DNA of 64,000 bases from Arthrinium phaeospermum (GCA_006503535.1 QYRS01000003.1:1116001-1180000), one strand, 5' to 3'. Numbered from the stretch's first letter, positions 33,061 through 45,321 are shown. Notes: generated from the sequence alone by a model not told the origin. Numbers and translations: made by a program.

Positions 33061-33577
33061 CGCAAGCCGTAACTTGCAGCTCAGAGCGATGCTGCGAGGG
33101 CCGAGTCAAGTCAGGATTCTGAGGATGGCAGGTTTAAGTCGCCGAGGGGATTAGTCAGGCCGGTCGGCAGGATAGACTTGATCAATCGTTCCTATGAACG
33201 ACCTGCCGACATTATCAATCAGCCTGAAATATACGTGGGTAGGATGCGGTAGAGGTTCCGCTCGGACATTCACGTGGTGAAAACCCTCGAGTAAGAGGAT
33301 GCCAGCGCTCGAATCCCTCCGTGGGTGGACTACATATCATCCCAGCGGAGTCCGGCCGCGGCCTGATCAAGCCACCGAACAGGTACAGTAAGCATGCATC
33401 AACGTACTTAGTGAGGAGCAGTGAATGGTGACTGGGCAGTTCTTTTCGTATAAGTAGAGACCTCGCTATAAGCTTTTGAGAGAAAAGAGGATTGGACTTC
33501 ATTCTGCATCGCTGATATTTCCATAGGCTTCATTCGCAAGAAGATCTTACTATCTCTCATCCGTCACAAGGGACAAG

Positions 33578-34676
33578 ATGCCTTCATACGTCATCACCGG
33601 AGTATCCAAGGGCCTCGGCGTAGGTCGTCCCCTAGACAGCCCAAGAGTGAAGAAATCCGACTGACAATGTTCCGCTAGTTCGAATTTCTTCGCCAGATCT
33701 CGAGTGACCCCAACAACACGGTGGTGGGCATCGTCCGCGACAAGCCCAGGACAGAGCAGAGGGTAGCAGAGGAGCTGGAGGGACGTTCCAACATCCACAT
33801 CCTCCAAGCGGACACGACCAATTATGACCAGCTTAAAGTACGTCGAAATGCATAGAGTCAATAGGTGATGATGCAGTTGACCAACAGAACTGCTCAAGAA
33901 AGTTGCCGAGGACGCAGCTCCCATCCTGGATGGGAAGCTGGACTATCTGATCGCCAACGCAGGATACGTCTCTATGTTCGACGGATTCCACGGCATTGGT
34001 ACTCTGTGAGTATCTCCCATTCACAGCCGTACGTTATCACGCACGATGGACTACTGACACCATGCGCGCCCTCCCCAAAATAACAGCGGCACCCAAAGCC
34101 CAATGGAAACGCAGCAAGACCTCCAAAAGTCGATGGAGGTCAACGTCTACGCCAACATCCACCTGTACAACCTGTTCCTGCCCCTCATCCTGAAGGGCAC
34201 CGTCAAGAAGGTCATCGTCATCTCCAGCGGCCTGGGCGACCCGGACCTGGTAAGCCAGTACGACCTCGACATCGCCGCGCTGTACTCCATCAGCAAGGCG
34301 GCCATGAACATGGCGACGGCCAAGTTCAGTGCGCAGTACCGCAAGGACGGTGTGCTCTTCCTGAGCCTCTGCCCGGGCATGGTGGACGTGGGCCGCTACG
34401 ACAACGGTAAGTCGCAGAGGAAGGAATCTCTGACCAAGTAAGGGGCTGGACTGGCTGGGCTTTTGGCTGACCACTGTGTATACAGTCACCGCTGAGCAAG
34501 CGGCTGGCCTCGGCCGGATGCTGCAGGCGTTCAAGGTGTACGCACCGCATTTCGAGAAGCCGGCCACGCCCGAAGAGGCCATCCGGGATGTGATCAAGGT
34601 TTGGGAGAATGCCAGTATCGAAAATGGCGACGGCGGTGCTTACCTTTCCCATCATGGGAATAAGAAGTGGCTGTGA
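33578..34676 (+). CDS. Short-chain dehydrogenase-like protein
   Basis: Five exons are proposed: 33,578-33,619; 33,679-33,837; about 33,888-34,005; 34,087-34,406; 34,486-34,676. Motifs are TGVSKGLG, the LIANAG segment, the serine in VIVISSGLG and YSISK. The product is about 275 residues, normal for a classical SDR. The exon 2/3 junction is uncertain: with the GTACGT donor, the CAACAG acceptor breaks the frame, whereas CTCAAG at 33,900 keeps it and gives QLKKVAEDAAPILDG. A TATAAG box lies roughly 120 bases upstream. It is probably NAD(P)H-dependent, with unknown substrate. Confidence 0.8.
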
Positions 34677-35190
34677 AGGGGGTTGAGTAAGGCGTCCGTC
34701 GGGTTCAGCATTTCTATGTTTGGCCATTTTCCTGTATCTTCCACGAGTGTACATTGAGAGGCAGAAAGGTGAATGGTCGGTCCATGTATCGCAGAGTGAA
34801 ACCCGCCAGCGAGCGACATGTACGACAGTTGGCAATGGTCTGGCCTAGTCCGGAGGTGTCGATGTATGCGGGTTACGCTGGACAGCCTACCACCACGTCA
34901 ACCACAAACTTCAATCAAGACTCGCATACGGCCAAGTCCAGACCCCATTGCAATACAAATACGCAATCACGAAAGAGAAACAACAAGTAGAGTAAAGAGG
35001 TAATAATGCGCAGCTAGAGCGCGGGTATATTGAACGATGAAGCAAACTCCGACTGCTTTGAAAAAGATGCTCTTGCAAAATACTCCATCGGCGAGCTGAG
35101 TATATAAACAACATGCAATATCAACAACACACGTTTCACACAAGTAATAGCACAATGCATCCCCATCGAGTATGGGCTCTTCTCAAGCAA
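34677..35190. other. Intergenic between convergent genes
   Basis: Short 3' flanking sequence between the SDR and the JmjC gene. Nothing recognisable. Confidence 0.5.
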
Positions 35191-38100
35191 TCAGCGACGA
35201 GATGATGTGGAGAGGCGTCCTCCACGGCCACGCCCTCGCATTCCTCCTCTGTAGGCCACAAACTTTTTCGCCGGGATGTCCTCATCATCGTCGTCGCCAA
35301 ATGAGCTATCCGTCTCTTCGGAATCGCTTCCGGCCATACTGGCCAGTCGCACAATGGTAGGCCCTGGTCGCGTTACCGGTTTCGCGGGAGCTGCCGAGCT
35401 TGTAGCCGGAGGCGGTCTCGTCGAGGACTCGCGGCTTTTGGCACTTTGCGGCTCCTCTGTTTTGCGAAGGGATGAAGCACGAGATAGTGATGCATCCGCA
35501 TCTTTCATGGGCGTGTCTTGGTCTTTCGTACCACGCGCAGATGCAGATTGAGGAGTCGAAGGCGTACTTGTGCGGTTTGAGGTGATGTTTCTGGAAGAGC
35601 CGCGCATCTTAAACCCCCTGCCCTTCGCTGCCATACGCTCTGCCATAGACATGAACTTCGGTTGCGGTGAAGGCTCGGGAGCCGGTGACGCCGCTGGTTT
35701 TGCTGCAGACTTCGGAGGACGCCCTCTTCTTCCTGGGGGTCGAGCACTTGGGGTTGACTCCTTTTCTACCTCATTCGGTTTCTCCACAGCTTCCGGCTCG
35801 CGTGCAAGTTCAGCCTCTTCGGCCTCCAAATCAGCTGCTAGAGCCTCAACCGTGACTTCATCCTCGTTGACAGAGTCTTGAGCAGGTGTCGAGTCTTCAG
35901 CGTAATCGACACTGTTGAGCTGGGAACGTCGTGTAGGGCGTCCTCTTCTTTTAGGCTCCTTCGCAGGCTCCTTCGCAGCCTCTTTCGCTGGTTCTTTGGC
36001 GGTTGTTTGCGGCGAGTTGGCGGGCAAGGAGCCTCGCGGCGGGCGCCCCCGACGTTTTCCTGTGTAAGGAGGTGCCGCCTCTTGGTTCAAACCAGCCACA
36101 GCACGAAATGCCTGAGCCGCAACATCCACGGGGTCACTCCCAACCGTGTCGCCGTTCTCTGCGTCTGGGTTCAACAGCCTCTTGGGGATAACAATGTCAT
36201 CAAGATCTTCTTCGGGTTCTTCATGATCGGTATAAGACTGCGCAGGTTTCGCATGGCGCAGAGTAGGCCGCAGAGGGTCTATCGGGAGCGGGGCCCTTGC
36301 CGGTTTCGCCTTGGGCCTTTCCTGGGTATTGCTTGCTTCACCTTCAGGGACAGTAGGAGCCTGTTCTGATACAGTACGGGCACGATTGGGTGTCCCCGAG
36401 CCACTTCTGCCTGGCTCGCCAAGGGCACCAAGGAGAGCAGGATCGAGATTCATAAGCTGATCAAGATTCCCAGTGCGTGGCTTCTTGCGCCACGTCTTCG
36501 GGCCCATGAAATCCGGATCGTCGTCCGTTTCCAGACGGGCCTTTCGCTTCGCAAGGCGTAAGGTCTTCTTAACGAAGTCGGACACTTCTGGCTCTCGACT
36601 CAGCGTATCTTCTGATGGAATCTGGAACGGGTCGAAAAGGATCTTGTCGGCACTATCCCCTTGATCGTAGAAGCCCATTCCCATCATCCTAGGACCAACG
36701 CCTGGATCATTATAACCAGATGGATCAGGATAGGCCGAGGTTTCGAGGTCCATGCCAGACATGTCAGCTGTGGGCACGCGACTGCCTGCGGTTTCGTCTT
36801 GGTTGCTCGAGTTGCCATTTTGGACTGCCGGCGCACCGTCGACACCGACCTGATCGCCATACGCGTTTTCCATAGTGTGGCCCTCGATCTCATGCGGTGC
36901 GTCTTCGTTGCTCTCCAGCGCTGCCAATGGACCCTTGGCCTTTTCTGCATCAGCCTGTTCCCGAAGCCGCTGCATTCTCTTCGAGTCTTTGGAGCGGCTC
37001 TCCTCCCCGAATGCCTTCAGCCAATTCAGGTTGTGGATACGGAAGTCGACAATGGACTCGACACTGCGGTCGTCTGCAATTCGTCGCGTGTCGTGGCCCA
37101 GCAGGGTGTTCTTCGGCACATACGGTTGAGTATGGCCCGCGCGTCTGCAACTTCCGCAGTTGCAAATCCCGAGGCATTTAGGGCATTGCCAATGCTCTTT
37201 CTCCATTGCGGACTGGGGCATTGTGTCAAAGGCCCTCCAAAGGACGCCATAGCAGTAGGCTTCCTGGCAGGTTGTGCAAAAGTTGAGCTTGTAAGTATGA
37301 TCCTTATGACAACAGACGTGGCAGCGGTAAACGTCTCCTCTTTTTGTTTGCGTTTCGATTTCGGCTTCTTCTTGATCCGGCCTTCTTCGTCAACTTCAGG
37401 CTCTGGCTCCGATTCTACTTCTGGCGCGGGCTCGTTGGCGGGCTTCGTGATATCGCTCCAGGGCCGGCGGCGCAGCTGTTCCTGGCAGACCTGTGCAACG
37501 GACTTCTTATTCGACTTCCGCCGCGCAATCTCCAGGGGCTGGGGAGAATTTTCAATGTCGACAAAGCCATCCTGCTTGATGACCATAGACCGCCATAGCT
37601 CATGCTTCTCAACCAGGTCAGACCAATGCCACTGTTCGCACCATTGAAGGCCTGAAATGCACACGCAGGATCTGCCCATCGCGTAGCATTCCATGCAAAT
37701 ATCATACGTATCCTCGTCGCCGTTGACAAGCTGCCTCACGCAACACTTGCAGGTCAGAAACCGGTTGAAGATATTGGAACGGCAGTATGAGCAGGTAATA
37801 TTCGAGTCAAACTCAATATACTCTACGTCAATATGTTTGGGCCCGAACATTTCATCAATAAGAATCCCGGTAAAGAGACCAAAGAGTCGTCGAAAGTCGT
37901 CGGCCATCTGCCTCAAGCGTGGCGAATTCTGCGAGAGCTCACGGCCGAGCCCTAGAACCCCGACGGATGATGTGTCTTCCAAAGTCTGCATTTCCTTGTA
38001 GTACTTCTCGAGAGTGAAGTAGATGATGGCCTTGTTCTTGTACTGCTCGTCTCGGCAGACGAGACGGGCTTTGGGCAGAGCTTCATGGAGTGCGAGATCC

Positions 38101-39083
38101 AGCGTTTCCACGGTCGTCCGATTCCATGCGACCTTCATAGTTCTTGTTCCTCGATTCCAGACCTGGTGAGGTGCCAGAGGTGGCACCAATATGAAATCAC
38201 CAACCTTCTGTTCCACTATGTAGACTGGGAAGCTGGCCTTTTTCCAGGCATTGATCTGGGCGAAATGTTTCTCGATCTCGATGTCGTGTCCGAGCATGGA
38301 GAGGAAGTACTCGCGCACCACTTCCCTATCCTTGGTCTCTGTCATGAACCAAATCGAACTTCCGGGCTTCTCGCCGTTTTCATTGCCCGATGCATCGACC
38401 ATGATATTCTGGCCCAGACTTGCGCACATTTCCCTATGCGCAGGAGTGTATGTACCCTCGTGACCAATGTAGCACATGAGGTTTTGCGCGCGCATCTCTT
38501 CGGGCAAGCTGCTCATCAGGTCACCAGCAACAGCAGCCGAAACTTCGGGGGCGCCGAAGATATCGTCTTCTCGGGTATCGGCAGTGTCGCTAACATTGTC
38601 GTTCATGTAGAAGACGTTCGGCGGGATAACTTTCCGCAAATGGTCAAACCATTCCTGGGGGCAATCAATATCTTTCATGTACAGCCTCTGCCGCCGTTCG
38701 TCTCGGAAATTCGTGGGACTCCATTGGTTCGTCAGTTGTCGCATTGACCGTAGGTAATGCCCAGTGGTCATAGGAATGTCCGACTGCGAGCCGATGTCTC
38801 GGACGCTCTCTTGCTTCTTGTCGTGTGTCTTCTCGAGCCATTTCGCGCTGAAGAGCGACTCTGGCAATACCTTGTTCCATCCTTCGATGACCAGTGGCCG
38901 ACCACCTTCGATAACATGCAGCTGTACAAGCTTTTCGAAGCCAGAGGCACCCAGCCGTCGGATCTGCGCTAGGTTTATACGGACGACCCAGTCGAAGTTG
39001 GGGTTTCGATCGACGATCGCATGGAGGTCCAGATCTGGAGGTATAGGGTCGAACTTTGCTTGCGGGTGTAGCGCAGTTGGCAT
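35191..39083 (-). CDS. JmjC-domain protein with CXXC-type zinc finger and AT-hooks; apparent frameshift
   Basis: Two overlapping minus frames make one protein of about 1,296 residues. The first (from 39,083) holds a JmjC fold. Iron ligands are probably the histidine and glutamate of HREMCASLGQN and the histidine of PPLAPHQVWNRG. A cysteine cluster (CSYCRSN...CKCC...CMECYAMGRSC) follows. The second frame carries YRCHVCCHKDHTYKLNFC and CPKCLGICNCGSC, a zf-4CXXC_R1-type finger. It ends in three AT-hook motifs (RGRP cores at about 36,040, 35,940 and 35,720) and an RGRGRGG tail. The join is at about 37,341, where CAAAAAG has five adenines and six would restore the frame. No good intron explains it. 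Proteins of this layout are nuclear histone-demethylase-like chromatin regulators. It is either a sequencing error in a homopolymer or a real lesion. Confidence 0.85.
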
Positions 39084-40069
39084 TTTGGCGAGCGTTGCTT
39101 GCGTTGCGCAAGTGCAGCAGGCCTAGGTGATTTCGAATCGCGTTCCAGGGCATGCAGGTGCGGAAACGGTATCAAAGGGATGTCAAGCACCGCGCCTGCC
39201 AAGTGGATGGGTAAATATAATCAAGAATCGTGGATTGGAGCCGTTGCAAGTAATGTACACCTCCGGATTACGAAAGCTGGCAAGATGAACAGCGATGCAT
39301 CACGTAAATTCCAGATCATCCAGACCTGTGATGCTTGATGGCCCTTGCTAATCGTGCAAATGCGAGTTCAAGTCTCCAAGTTGCGCAACTTGCCCATGGA
39401 GGTGCAAGAAGGGTGGTTGCTGAGGACCAAAAGATGCCGATGGAGAGCGCGGTTCTTGCTAATGCGATAAGATGCGCGGGACCATTGCGTGAAGTATACT
39501 TACGTAGTGGAGTACACTGTAGAACAAGGCGCGACGCTGTCGAGACCCCACTGCGTGGGAGGAAAGAGCAGCACTCAGCACTTGAGAGCCCAAACGGCAA
39601 ACAAAAACACGCTAGTCTTCGCGAAGGATCTGCACTAGCCTCAACCACACTAGCCACTGACTTGAGCATCAAAGATTTGAGACATTCGAGAGATGGATTT
39701 GCTGAAGAAAAGAAAGAGAGAGAGAGAATTGCTGCAACCCTTCTTTCTGCCAGCTAACGAACTTCCGTATGGCTTGACACCAACTTTAGAGTGAGGCATC
39801 TCCTACAATCAATTGGTAAGCTTTATCAATCGTTGGTTCCTCCCCATCATTTGGGCATCTTGGCTTTTTGCTCAATTCCGTGTCTGGTTGATACCTTGAG
39901 GCTCACCATACAGTGGGGCAACTACCCCTTCTGGATGCGGCATCGCGATGTATCTATTGACGGGTATACCTTATATCAGGAGATGGAGATGTTCTAGGCC
40001 TCGGCTCATTACGCGTCGTATTTGAAGCTGGCAATTTACTAAAGCTAACAGTTCAGTAGTGCCATCGCC
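39084..40069. other. Shared upstream region of JmjC and COQ2 genes
   Basis: About 1 kb between two divergent genes. No convincing ORF, RNA gene or promoter motif was recognised. Confidence 0.5.
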
Positions 40070-41305
40070 ATGTTCAGGGGATGTAGTGCGGCCCTGGGGA
40101 GGCGGATACTACCATATTCGAAATTCGTAGCTTCCAAATCTAGCTGGGCTTCTGGTCGAAGGTCGGGATCAAGTACTTCTCGGCTCCTAACGCCAACAAG
40201 GCCGAGCCAGCCGCGCCCAACTTCAGTATCCTTGTTGGCGCCCCGGCATGTCATCCCTTTTCATGCCTCTGCCAAGCAATTGGCCGTCAGCGTAGAATCG
40301 CCTTCGTCTCCTGAGACACCAAAGCCATATTCGCCCCCCACCACTGGGCTCCTCTCACGTCTGCCAGCATCATGGGTGCCGTATGCCGAGTTGGTCCGTC
40401 TGGATAAGCCGGCGGGAACATACTACTTGTTCTTCCCATGCATGTTCAGCACCCTCCTGGCCGCTCCCATGGCTGATCCAGTCACTTCGCCATTGACCGT
40501 CATTGGTACGACGGCGCTCTTCTTCTCAGGGGCTCTGATCATGCGCGGGGCTGGCTGCAGCATCAACGACCTCTGGGATCGCAACCTCGACCCGCAAGTG
40601 GCGCGCACCCGACTGCGTCCCATTGCCCGAGGCGCCATCACCCCGTTCAAGGCCCTGACGTTCACCGGTGTTCAACTCTTGGCCGGACTCGGAATTCTTC
40701 TCCAGTTCCCCTGGAGCTGTTTCTTCTACGCGACACCCAGCCTGCTCTTCGTCGCCTCGTATCCCCTCGCGAAGCGGGTCACTTACTATCCGCAGTTCGT
40801 GCTGGGGCTGACCTTCTCGTGGGGCGCCATGATGGGCTTCCCGGCGCTGGGCGTGGACCTGCTCACGAATACGGCGGCCATGACGGCGGCGGGCTTCCTG
40901 TACGCCAGCAACGTCGCCTGGACCGTGCTGTACGACATGATCTACGCCCATATGGACATCCGCGACGACGCCAGGGCGGGCATCAAGAGCATCGCCCTGA
41001 AGCATGACGCGGAGACCAAGCAAGTCTTGTCCGGCCTGGCGGTCGTGCAGGTCGGCCTGCTCGGTGCGGCCGGCTGGGCTGCTGGTGCCGGCCCTGCCTT
41101 CTTCGTCGGCGGCTGTGGAGGTGCTGCCTTGACGCTGGGCTACATGATCCGCAAGGTCAACCTGAAGAATGTGAAGGACTGCTGGTGGTGGTTCGTCAAT
41201 GGCTGCTGGATCACGGGAGGGGCTATCGGTGCCGGTTTGGGTGCGGACTATCTCATTCAGTACTCGAATCAAGGAGAAGAGACCGAGAAGGTCGCTCAGA
41301 ACTAG
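40070..41305 (+). CDS. COQ2: 4-hydroxybenzoate polyprenyltransferase (ubiquinone biosynthesis)
   Basis: Single exon, 411 residues. The N-terminus of about 60 residues is rich in Ser, Arg and Thr with few acidic residues, a mitochondrial presequence. The first prenyl-diphosphate site is NDLWDRNLDPQVARTRLRPI (NDxxDxxxD) and the second is YDMIYAHMDIRDDARAGIKS. Between and around them are eight or so hydrophobic helices typical of UbiA enzymes. The enzyme joins the polyprenyl tail to 4-hydroxybenzoate in the inner mitochondrial membrane. The second site reads AHMD where AHQD is usual, a conservative oddity. Length fits fungal Coq2. Confidence 0.93.
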   Translation: MFRGCSAALGRRILPYSKFVASKSSWASGRRSGSSTSRLLTPTRPSQPRPTSVSLLAPRHVIPFHASAKQLAVSVESPSSPETPKPYSPPTTGLLSRLPASWVPYAELVRLDKPAGTYYLFFPCMFSTLLAAPMADPVTSPLTVIGTTALFFSGALIMRGAGCSINDLWDRNLDPQVARTRLRPIARGAITPFKALTFTGVQLLAGLGILLQFPWSCFFYATPSLLFVASYPLAKRVTYYPQFVLGLTFSWGAMMGFPALGVDLLTNTAAMTAAGFLYASNVAWTVLYDMIYAHMDIRDDARAGIKSIALKHDAETKQVLSGLAVVQVGLLGAAGWAAGAGPAFFVGGCGGAALTLGYMIRKVNLKNVKDCWWWFVNGCWITGGAIGAGLGADYLIQYSNQGEETEKVAQN

Positions 41306-43518
41306 ATGCTAGAAGTAACGTCACCTGTACTTGTAGGTCCGGGGTTGGTTTTCCGTCTATAGAACTAGATCTGGCGTACTGTACGATATATGTGCGGGTT
41401 GGGAGGCGAGCTAGACTTACATTGATGTAATACAACTCCTCCCTTATGGAACACTTGTTCCAGAAACACATTAGATGCATCTTCCATCTCCTAACGTTCC
41501 CAAGTGCTCTATGCACAACTTTGTAAGCGTAGTGTACTTAGTGAGGCTTCACTTGCTCCACGTTTCTCGAGGAGCTGCGAAGTCTTGATTTGAGCAACCA
41601 ATTCTCCTTTAGAATCACGAATGTTAGACTTGACTTTCAGCAGTCTTGTCCCTCATGTCATACCAATATTGACTTCACATACCATGATCATTCAGTAAGC
41701 ATCGCCTGGACCAGGACCATATTGGTTTCTGCTTCTTAAGGGCTGTCCGAAACAGTTTACAGGTCGGTTTACATTGCAACCAAGCTGCTACTTCCAATAC
41801 TTGCCACAATCGAGCATAATGCGCGGTTTGAGCCTGGCTATCAAGTGGTGGTTTTCTATATTCTCTCATTTCTGTTGTTTCGATGTTAAACCAGTACAGC
41901 CTCAGGTCTGCTCTCTTGGTGTGCTACACCACTATACACTGAGCACATGGTATCTTACGACTATGGTAAACACCTTTTTAGGCCACCTGGAAGCCAAGTG
42001 GCTCGGGTACTGTGGACTAACATGGGTAGCGGTGAGGTGAGATAAACGGTCCATTGACCATAGCCAATGGCCAAAGCACCATCACCGGCGGTGGTTTTCA
42101 AAATCTAAGAGCCTAGTGATATGAGACCTGGTCATAACGTTACAATACTGGGTTTAGATTTCTGGCCCATCGAACAGGATGCTACTTCATTCTCCTACAT
42201 GTAGGTAGGGGTCCGGGCTTGGCTATGATACCCAATGACTTGACCCTGCATATTGCACATTTCATGATACCAAGCTTCTACGAATTCATCTTGGAGTATT
42301 TCTTTGACGTGTAAGGACACGTATTTGGTTTTTCCATCAGGCACTAACTTATGTCTGGTAACTCCGTAGGTAAACATTTGGTTGCCAAACATGTTTGTTT
42401 TCTACACGCCGACTCTTAGTGTTGCAATTATTCACATATCACAACTGCAACCCTAGTATTTCCACTTCGTTGATCCAGTCAACAACTGGAATAGGCTGTG
42501 TGAACAGCATATCTTCGTTGCTCACTTGGATGGACTGATGCAGATTGGATGTGTTCAAGTCAGTGTGGAGTTGTATCAAACCTGAAATTCTAGTTTCTTC
42601 GTAAATAATCTGCATCTTAGTCGTCAACGAGGAAAAGTACTCAAGAGTACAAGACACAAGTGATGAGCAACATACTACTATATGTAGCCGAGATCAGCAT
42701 ATTCTTCGTTCAAGTCTATTTTGGAAGTTTCGCTAGCATGTCCGTTATTTAAAAGTCTTGATATCTGAAGTTGTACGCATGCGGAACCCCAAACTACAAG
42801 GGGTCTTACCATGTCTACAGCTCCAACTAACCTCCCACTGAACATACCTGAAGCTATGTAGTCCAAACTATATTGATGACGAGGGTAATAAGAGTATGTC
42901 ATAGTGTGCTAAACATCATTGGTGGCATCCTCCAGCTTATGGACACCACTCAGCCTCGTAGCCTTGTCCCCTAGCCAGCCTCACCTAGACTTGATCTCTC
43001 TCATTAAGATTTCAAAACTGAGACATTTGTCCTTGTGCTGCTCTATTGGGCCATATTACGATTTTCTCCGAGTGTGGGGAGGCCTTCTCCAGCTCGAAAT
43101 GGTTCTTATTCTTACGGACAGCAAACCCTCACGATGTCTTGTTTTGGCGCAAAGCCAGGAACTAGGCGTCACACTTCCAGGCTCCTTTGGCTTTAGATTG
43201 AAGAATGATTTTGCCGTGTAATGACAATGGTGCCACATCAACGTATGTTCTGCGTATCTCGGCATGCATGCATTCTCATTACGATGCCAAAGAGGGATTT
43301 GGAGGTAAGTCATGTAAATATGCCATCTACATCCCGGCTTGTCGATAAGTGCGCTATGAAGAAGCAATGCCAAACCGAGAGCCAGGGCTCAGAGTAGTCG
43401 TTATCCATGCATCAATAGCAATCTTCACTCATGTAACATGCATGGAGAGATGTAATCAGGAGGGTATCATTGAAATTGAATATCGAGGCGCTCTGAATCT
43501 AGCAATCAAGTGCACAGG
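41306..43518. other. Long intergenic stretch, no gene seen
   Basis: About 2.2 kb, more AT-rich than the flanking genes, with only short non-conserved ORFs on both strands. A decayed transposable element is possible, but no terminal repeats or transposase motifs could be found. Confidence 0.5.
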
Positions 43519-44406
43519 CTACGCATGTTTTGCACTGCCAGGTGGCGTATCTTCGCCCCAGACATCTCTACTCTCCTGCTCAACAGTATGCATGGCGACC
43601 GCGACCTCTTCTAGCTTGGCAACGACATCTCGGACACCTTGGTCGACCCTGCTAAAGTATTGATCGTTGGCTTCTCTACGCTTACGCGCAAGGAGGATAT
43701 CGGTTTCCGTCTCTTCCTCCAGCGCAGCCCCGAACCGGTCAGCACCGCGCCCGCTGCTCGACGGCCCAGCAGCACTGCCTGATCCGATGGTGCTTTTCGC
43801 CGGATCTGTAGTCCCGTCCTTCAGGGTTGCGCCGGGAGCCATGTTGGACGCAGCCGCCAGGCCCATGCCGCCGAGCGTGCCCTTTAGGTCCCGCACCTCT
43901 TCGGTCCCGGCACCTGTCGTCTCGATCGCGTCGTCCGCCTCGCTTCGGGCCCAGGCCTGCGCCAGGGCAATCTGCGCCGCCCGGAGGTCTGCAAGCTTGC
44001 GGTCGTGCTCGGGGCCGAAGACGTGCGTGCCGCCCGAGGCCGAGAGCTCGACCTCCTCGAGCGTCGCCTGCATCTCGGCCCAGAGCGCGTCGGTTTTGTC
44101 GACGGATCGGGAGGAGTCGCCGGTGTGGAGCCGAGGCACAGGAGCGCCGGCGCGCCCACCCATATTCATGGGATTGAGCAGCGAGGGCTTGCGCGATAGC
44201 GTCTGCATTGGCGGCTGTGTGGTTGAGGATGTGTTTGTCGGAGCTAGCGGTTGAGAGGCATTGGAAGGCATGGCGGCACCTTGGGCCGCGGCACCGGCTA
44301 GAGAGACATGAGACGCGGAGGGAGAGGGGGATGGGTGGGAAGGGTGCAGAAACAGAGACGGCGGAGGGTCTCGCGATTTACTTGGCTTCAACTGAGGCTG
44401 AGACAT
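43519..44406 (-). CDS. Conserved fungal protein of unknown function
   Basis: Single exon, 295 residues from the methionine at 44,406 (MSQPQLKPSK). An upstream non-ATG extension is unlikely. The first 95 residues are Ser/Pro/Thr-rich and disordered. The conserved-looking part is DALWAEMQATLEEVELSASG with THVFGPEHDRKLADLRAAQI, and a C-terminal helix QGVRDVVAKLEEVAVAMHTV with EQESRDVWGE. These heptad-like helices suggest a coiled-coil subunit of a complex. No catalytic motif, signal peptide or membrane segment. It looks like a single-copy protein widespread in filamentous fungi, but I cannot name it. Confidence 0.75.
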   Translation of the reverse strand: MSQPQLKPSKSRDPPPSLFLHPSHPSPSPSASHVSLAGAAAQGAAMPSNASQPLAPTNTSSTTQPPMQTLSRKPSLLNPMNMGGRAGAPVPRLHTGDSSRSVDKTDALWAEMQATLEEVELSASGGTHVFGPEHDRKLADLRAAQIALAQAWARSEADDAIETTGAGTEEVRDLKGTLGGMGLAAASNMAPGATLKDGTTDPAKSTIGSGSAAGPSSSGRGADRFGAALEEETETDILLARKRREANDQYFSRVDQGVRDVVAKLEEVAVAMHTVEQESRDVWGEDTPPGSAKHA

Positions 44407-45148
44407 GGCGAGTCTGCATTTTGGCTGGCAAACAAACAGACGCTGCAGCAGTGATTGGAATGGAATGCCTCCGTACTTCACTAACGTAGTGACGTCGGGG
44501 CAAGGCTGGAATTGGGGTGGGCGGGAAGCTGCGTGTTAGGGGGGTTCAAGGTTACTTGCTTACAGCACCTACCATCTGGATCTATGGTGCCTGGAACCAA
44601 CAAGGTAAATTTGCAGGCGCCCTGCACATTGGATCATGGACTACTCCGTATGTATGCTGAGATAGCTTCGCAAGCAAATGTAGAGCAACAGCCGACGACT
44701 TGGTCAATTGATATATTCAACTGCGAAATGTGACACTATCTGTGCCCATGGTCCCAGGTTGGGTTTACTTGAAATCGGGTGGTGCACCATCAAAAAGATG
44801 CAGGCAGCTCGAAAACACATCTTTGCTGACTGAAAGATGCCGTGCAGCAATTGCAAAGGTGGGTGGGTTCCGGGTTTGTTTGGTGGGGAACCTGTGGCAT
44901 GCCCAAGCTTTTTGCTGTGGCTGTCCACAAAATTTGGATTGGGGTTGAAATTCCAGCCACACACCAAAGCCACAGATACTGATTGCCGCACTTCAAAATT
45001 CAGATCTAGGGTCGAAAACCCTCGGCCAGCTAATTTCCATTGACGGACTTGTCACTCTCAACCTCGCGAACTTTGCAGATAGCGGAACCCTTTCGACATA
45101 CTCACATCGACAACAGCACCCATCCGCCGCGATCACAGTCATAAATCG
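44407..45148. other. Divergent promoter region upstream of RPS23
   Basis: Between the unknown minus-strand gene and RPS23. It becomes pyrimidine-rich near 45,050-45,130, as usual for ribosomal-protein leaders. No gene was seen. Confidence 0.5.
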
Positions 45149-45316
45149 GTAGGTTTTTCCTCTCCCACCCAGGCGTACTCACCTCTTGCCCATTACCTTT
45201 GCGATCGCATCGACGAATTACTTCGATCCAACACAACGACACCCGCAACTCCAATCGTCGCACCCAAAAATTTCACACACACGAACCAGTCCGCTAATTT
45301 CGAGTCTCGTCCACAG
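45149..45316 (+). other. Possible 5'-UTR intron of RPS23
   Basis: GTAGGT at 45,149 and CCACAG ending at 45,316, five bases before the ATG, with a GCTAAT branch-like site 25 bases upstream of the acceptor. Ribosomal-protein genes of filamentous fungi often have an intron at this place. RNA evidence is lacking. Confidence 0.45.
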
Positions 45317-45321
45317 CCATC

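Noticed and set aside
32169..33502. Paired minus frames both containing TKYVD (32.4 and 33.4 kb) as a repeated gene
   Set aside because: The shared stretch is only about a dozen bases. The frames have no other similarity and overlap the better-supported SDR remnant region.
37026..37320. Continuation of the first JmjC frame past the A5 run
   Set aside because: The last 100 residues of that frame have no domain character, while the other frame over the same bases encodes a complete cysteine-rich finger. The first frame is out of register here.
41306..43518. Transposon remnant
   Set aside because: Only AT-rich composition supports it. I found no terminal repeats, target-site duplication or transposase/RT motif.
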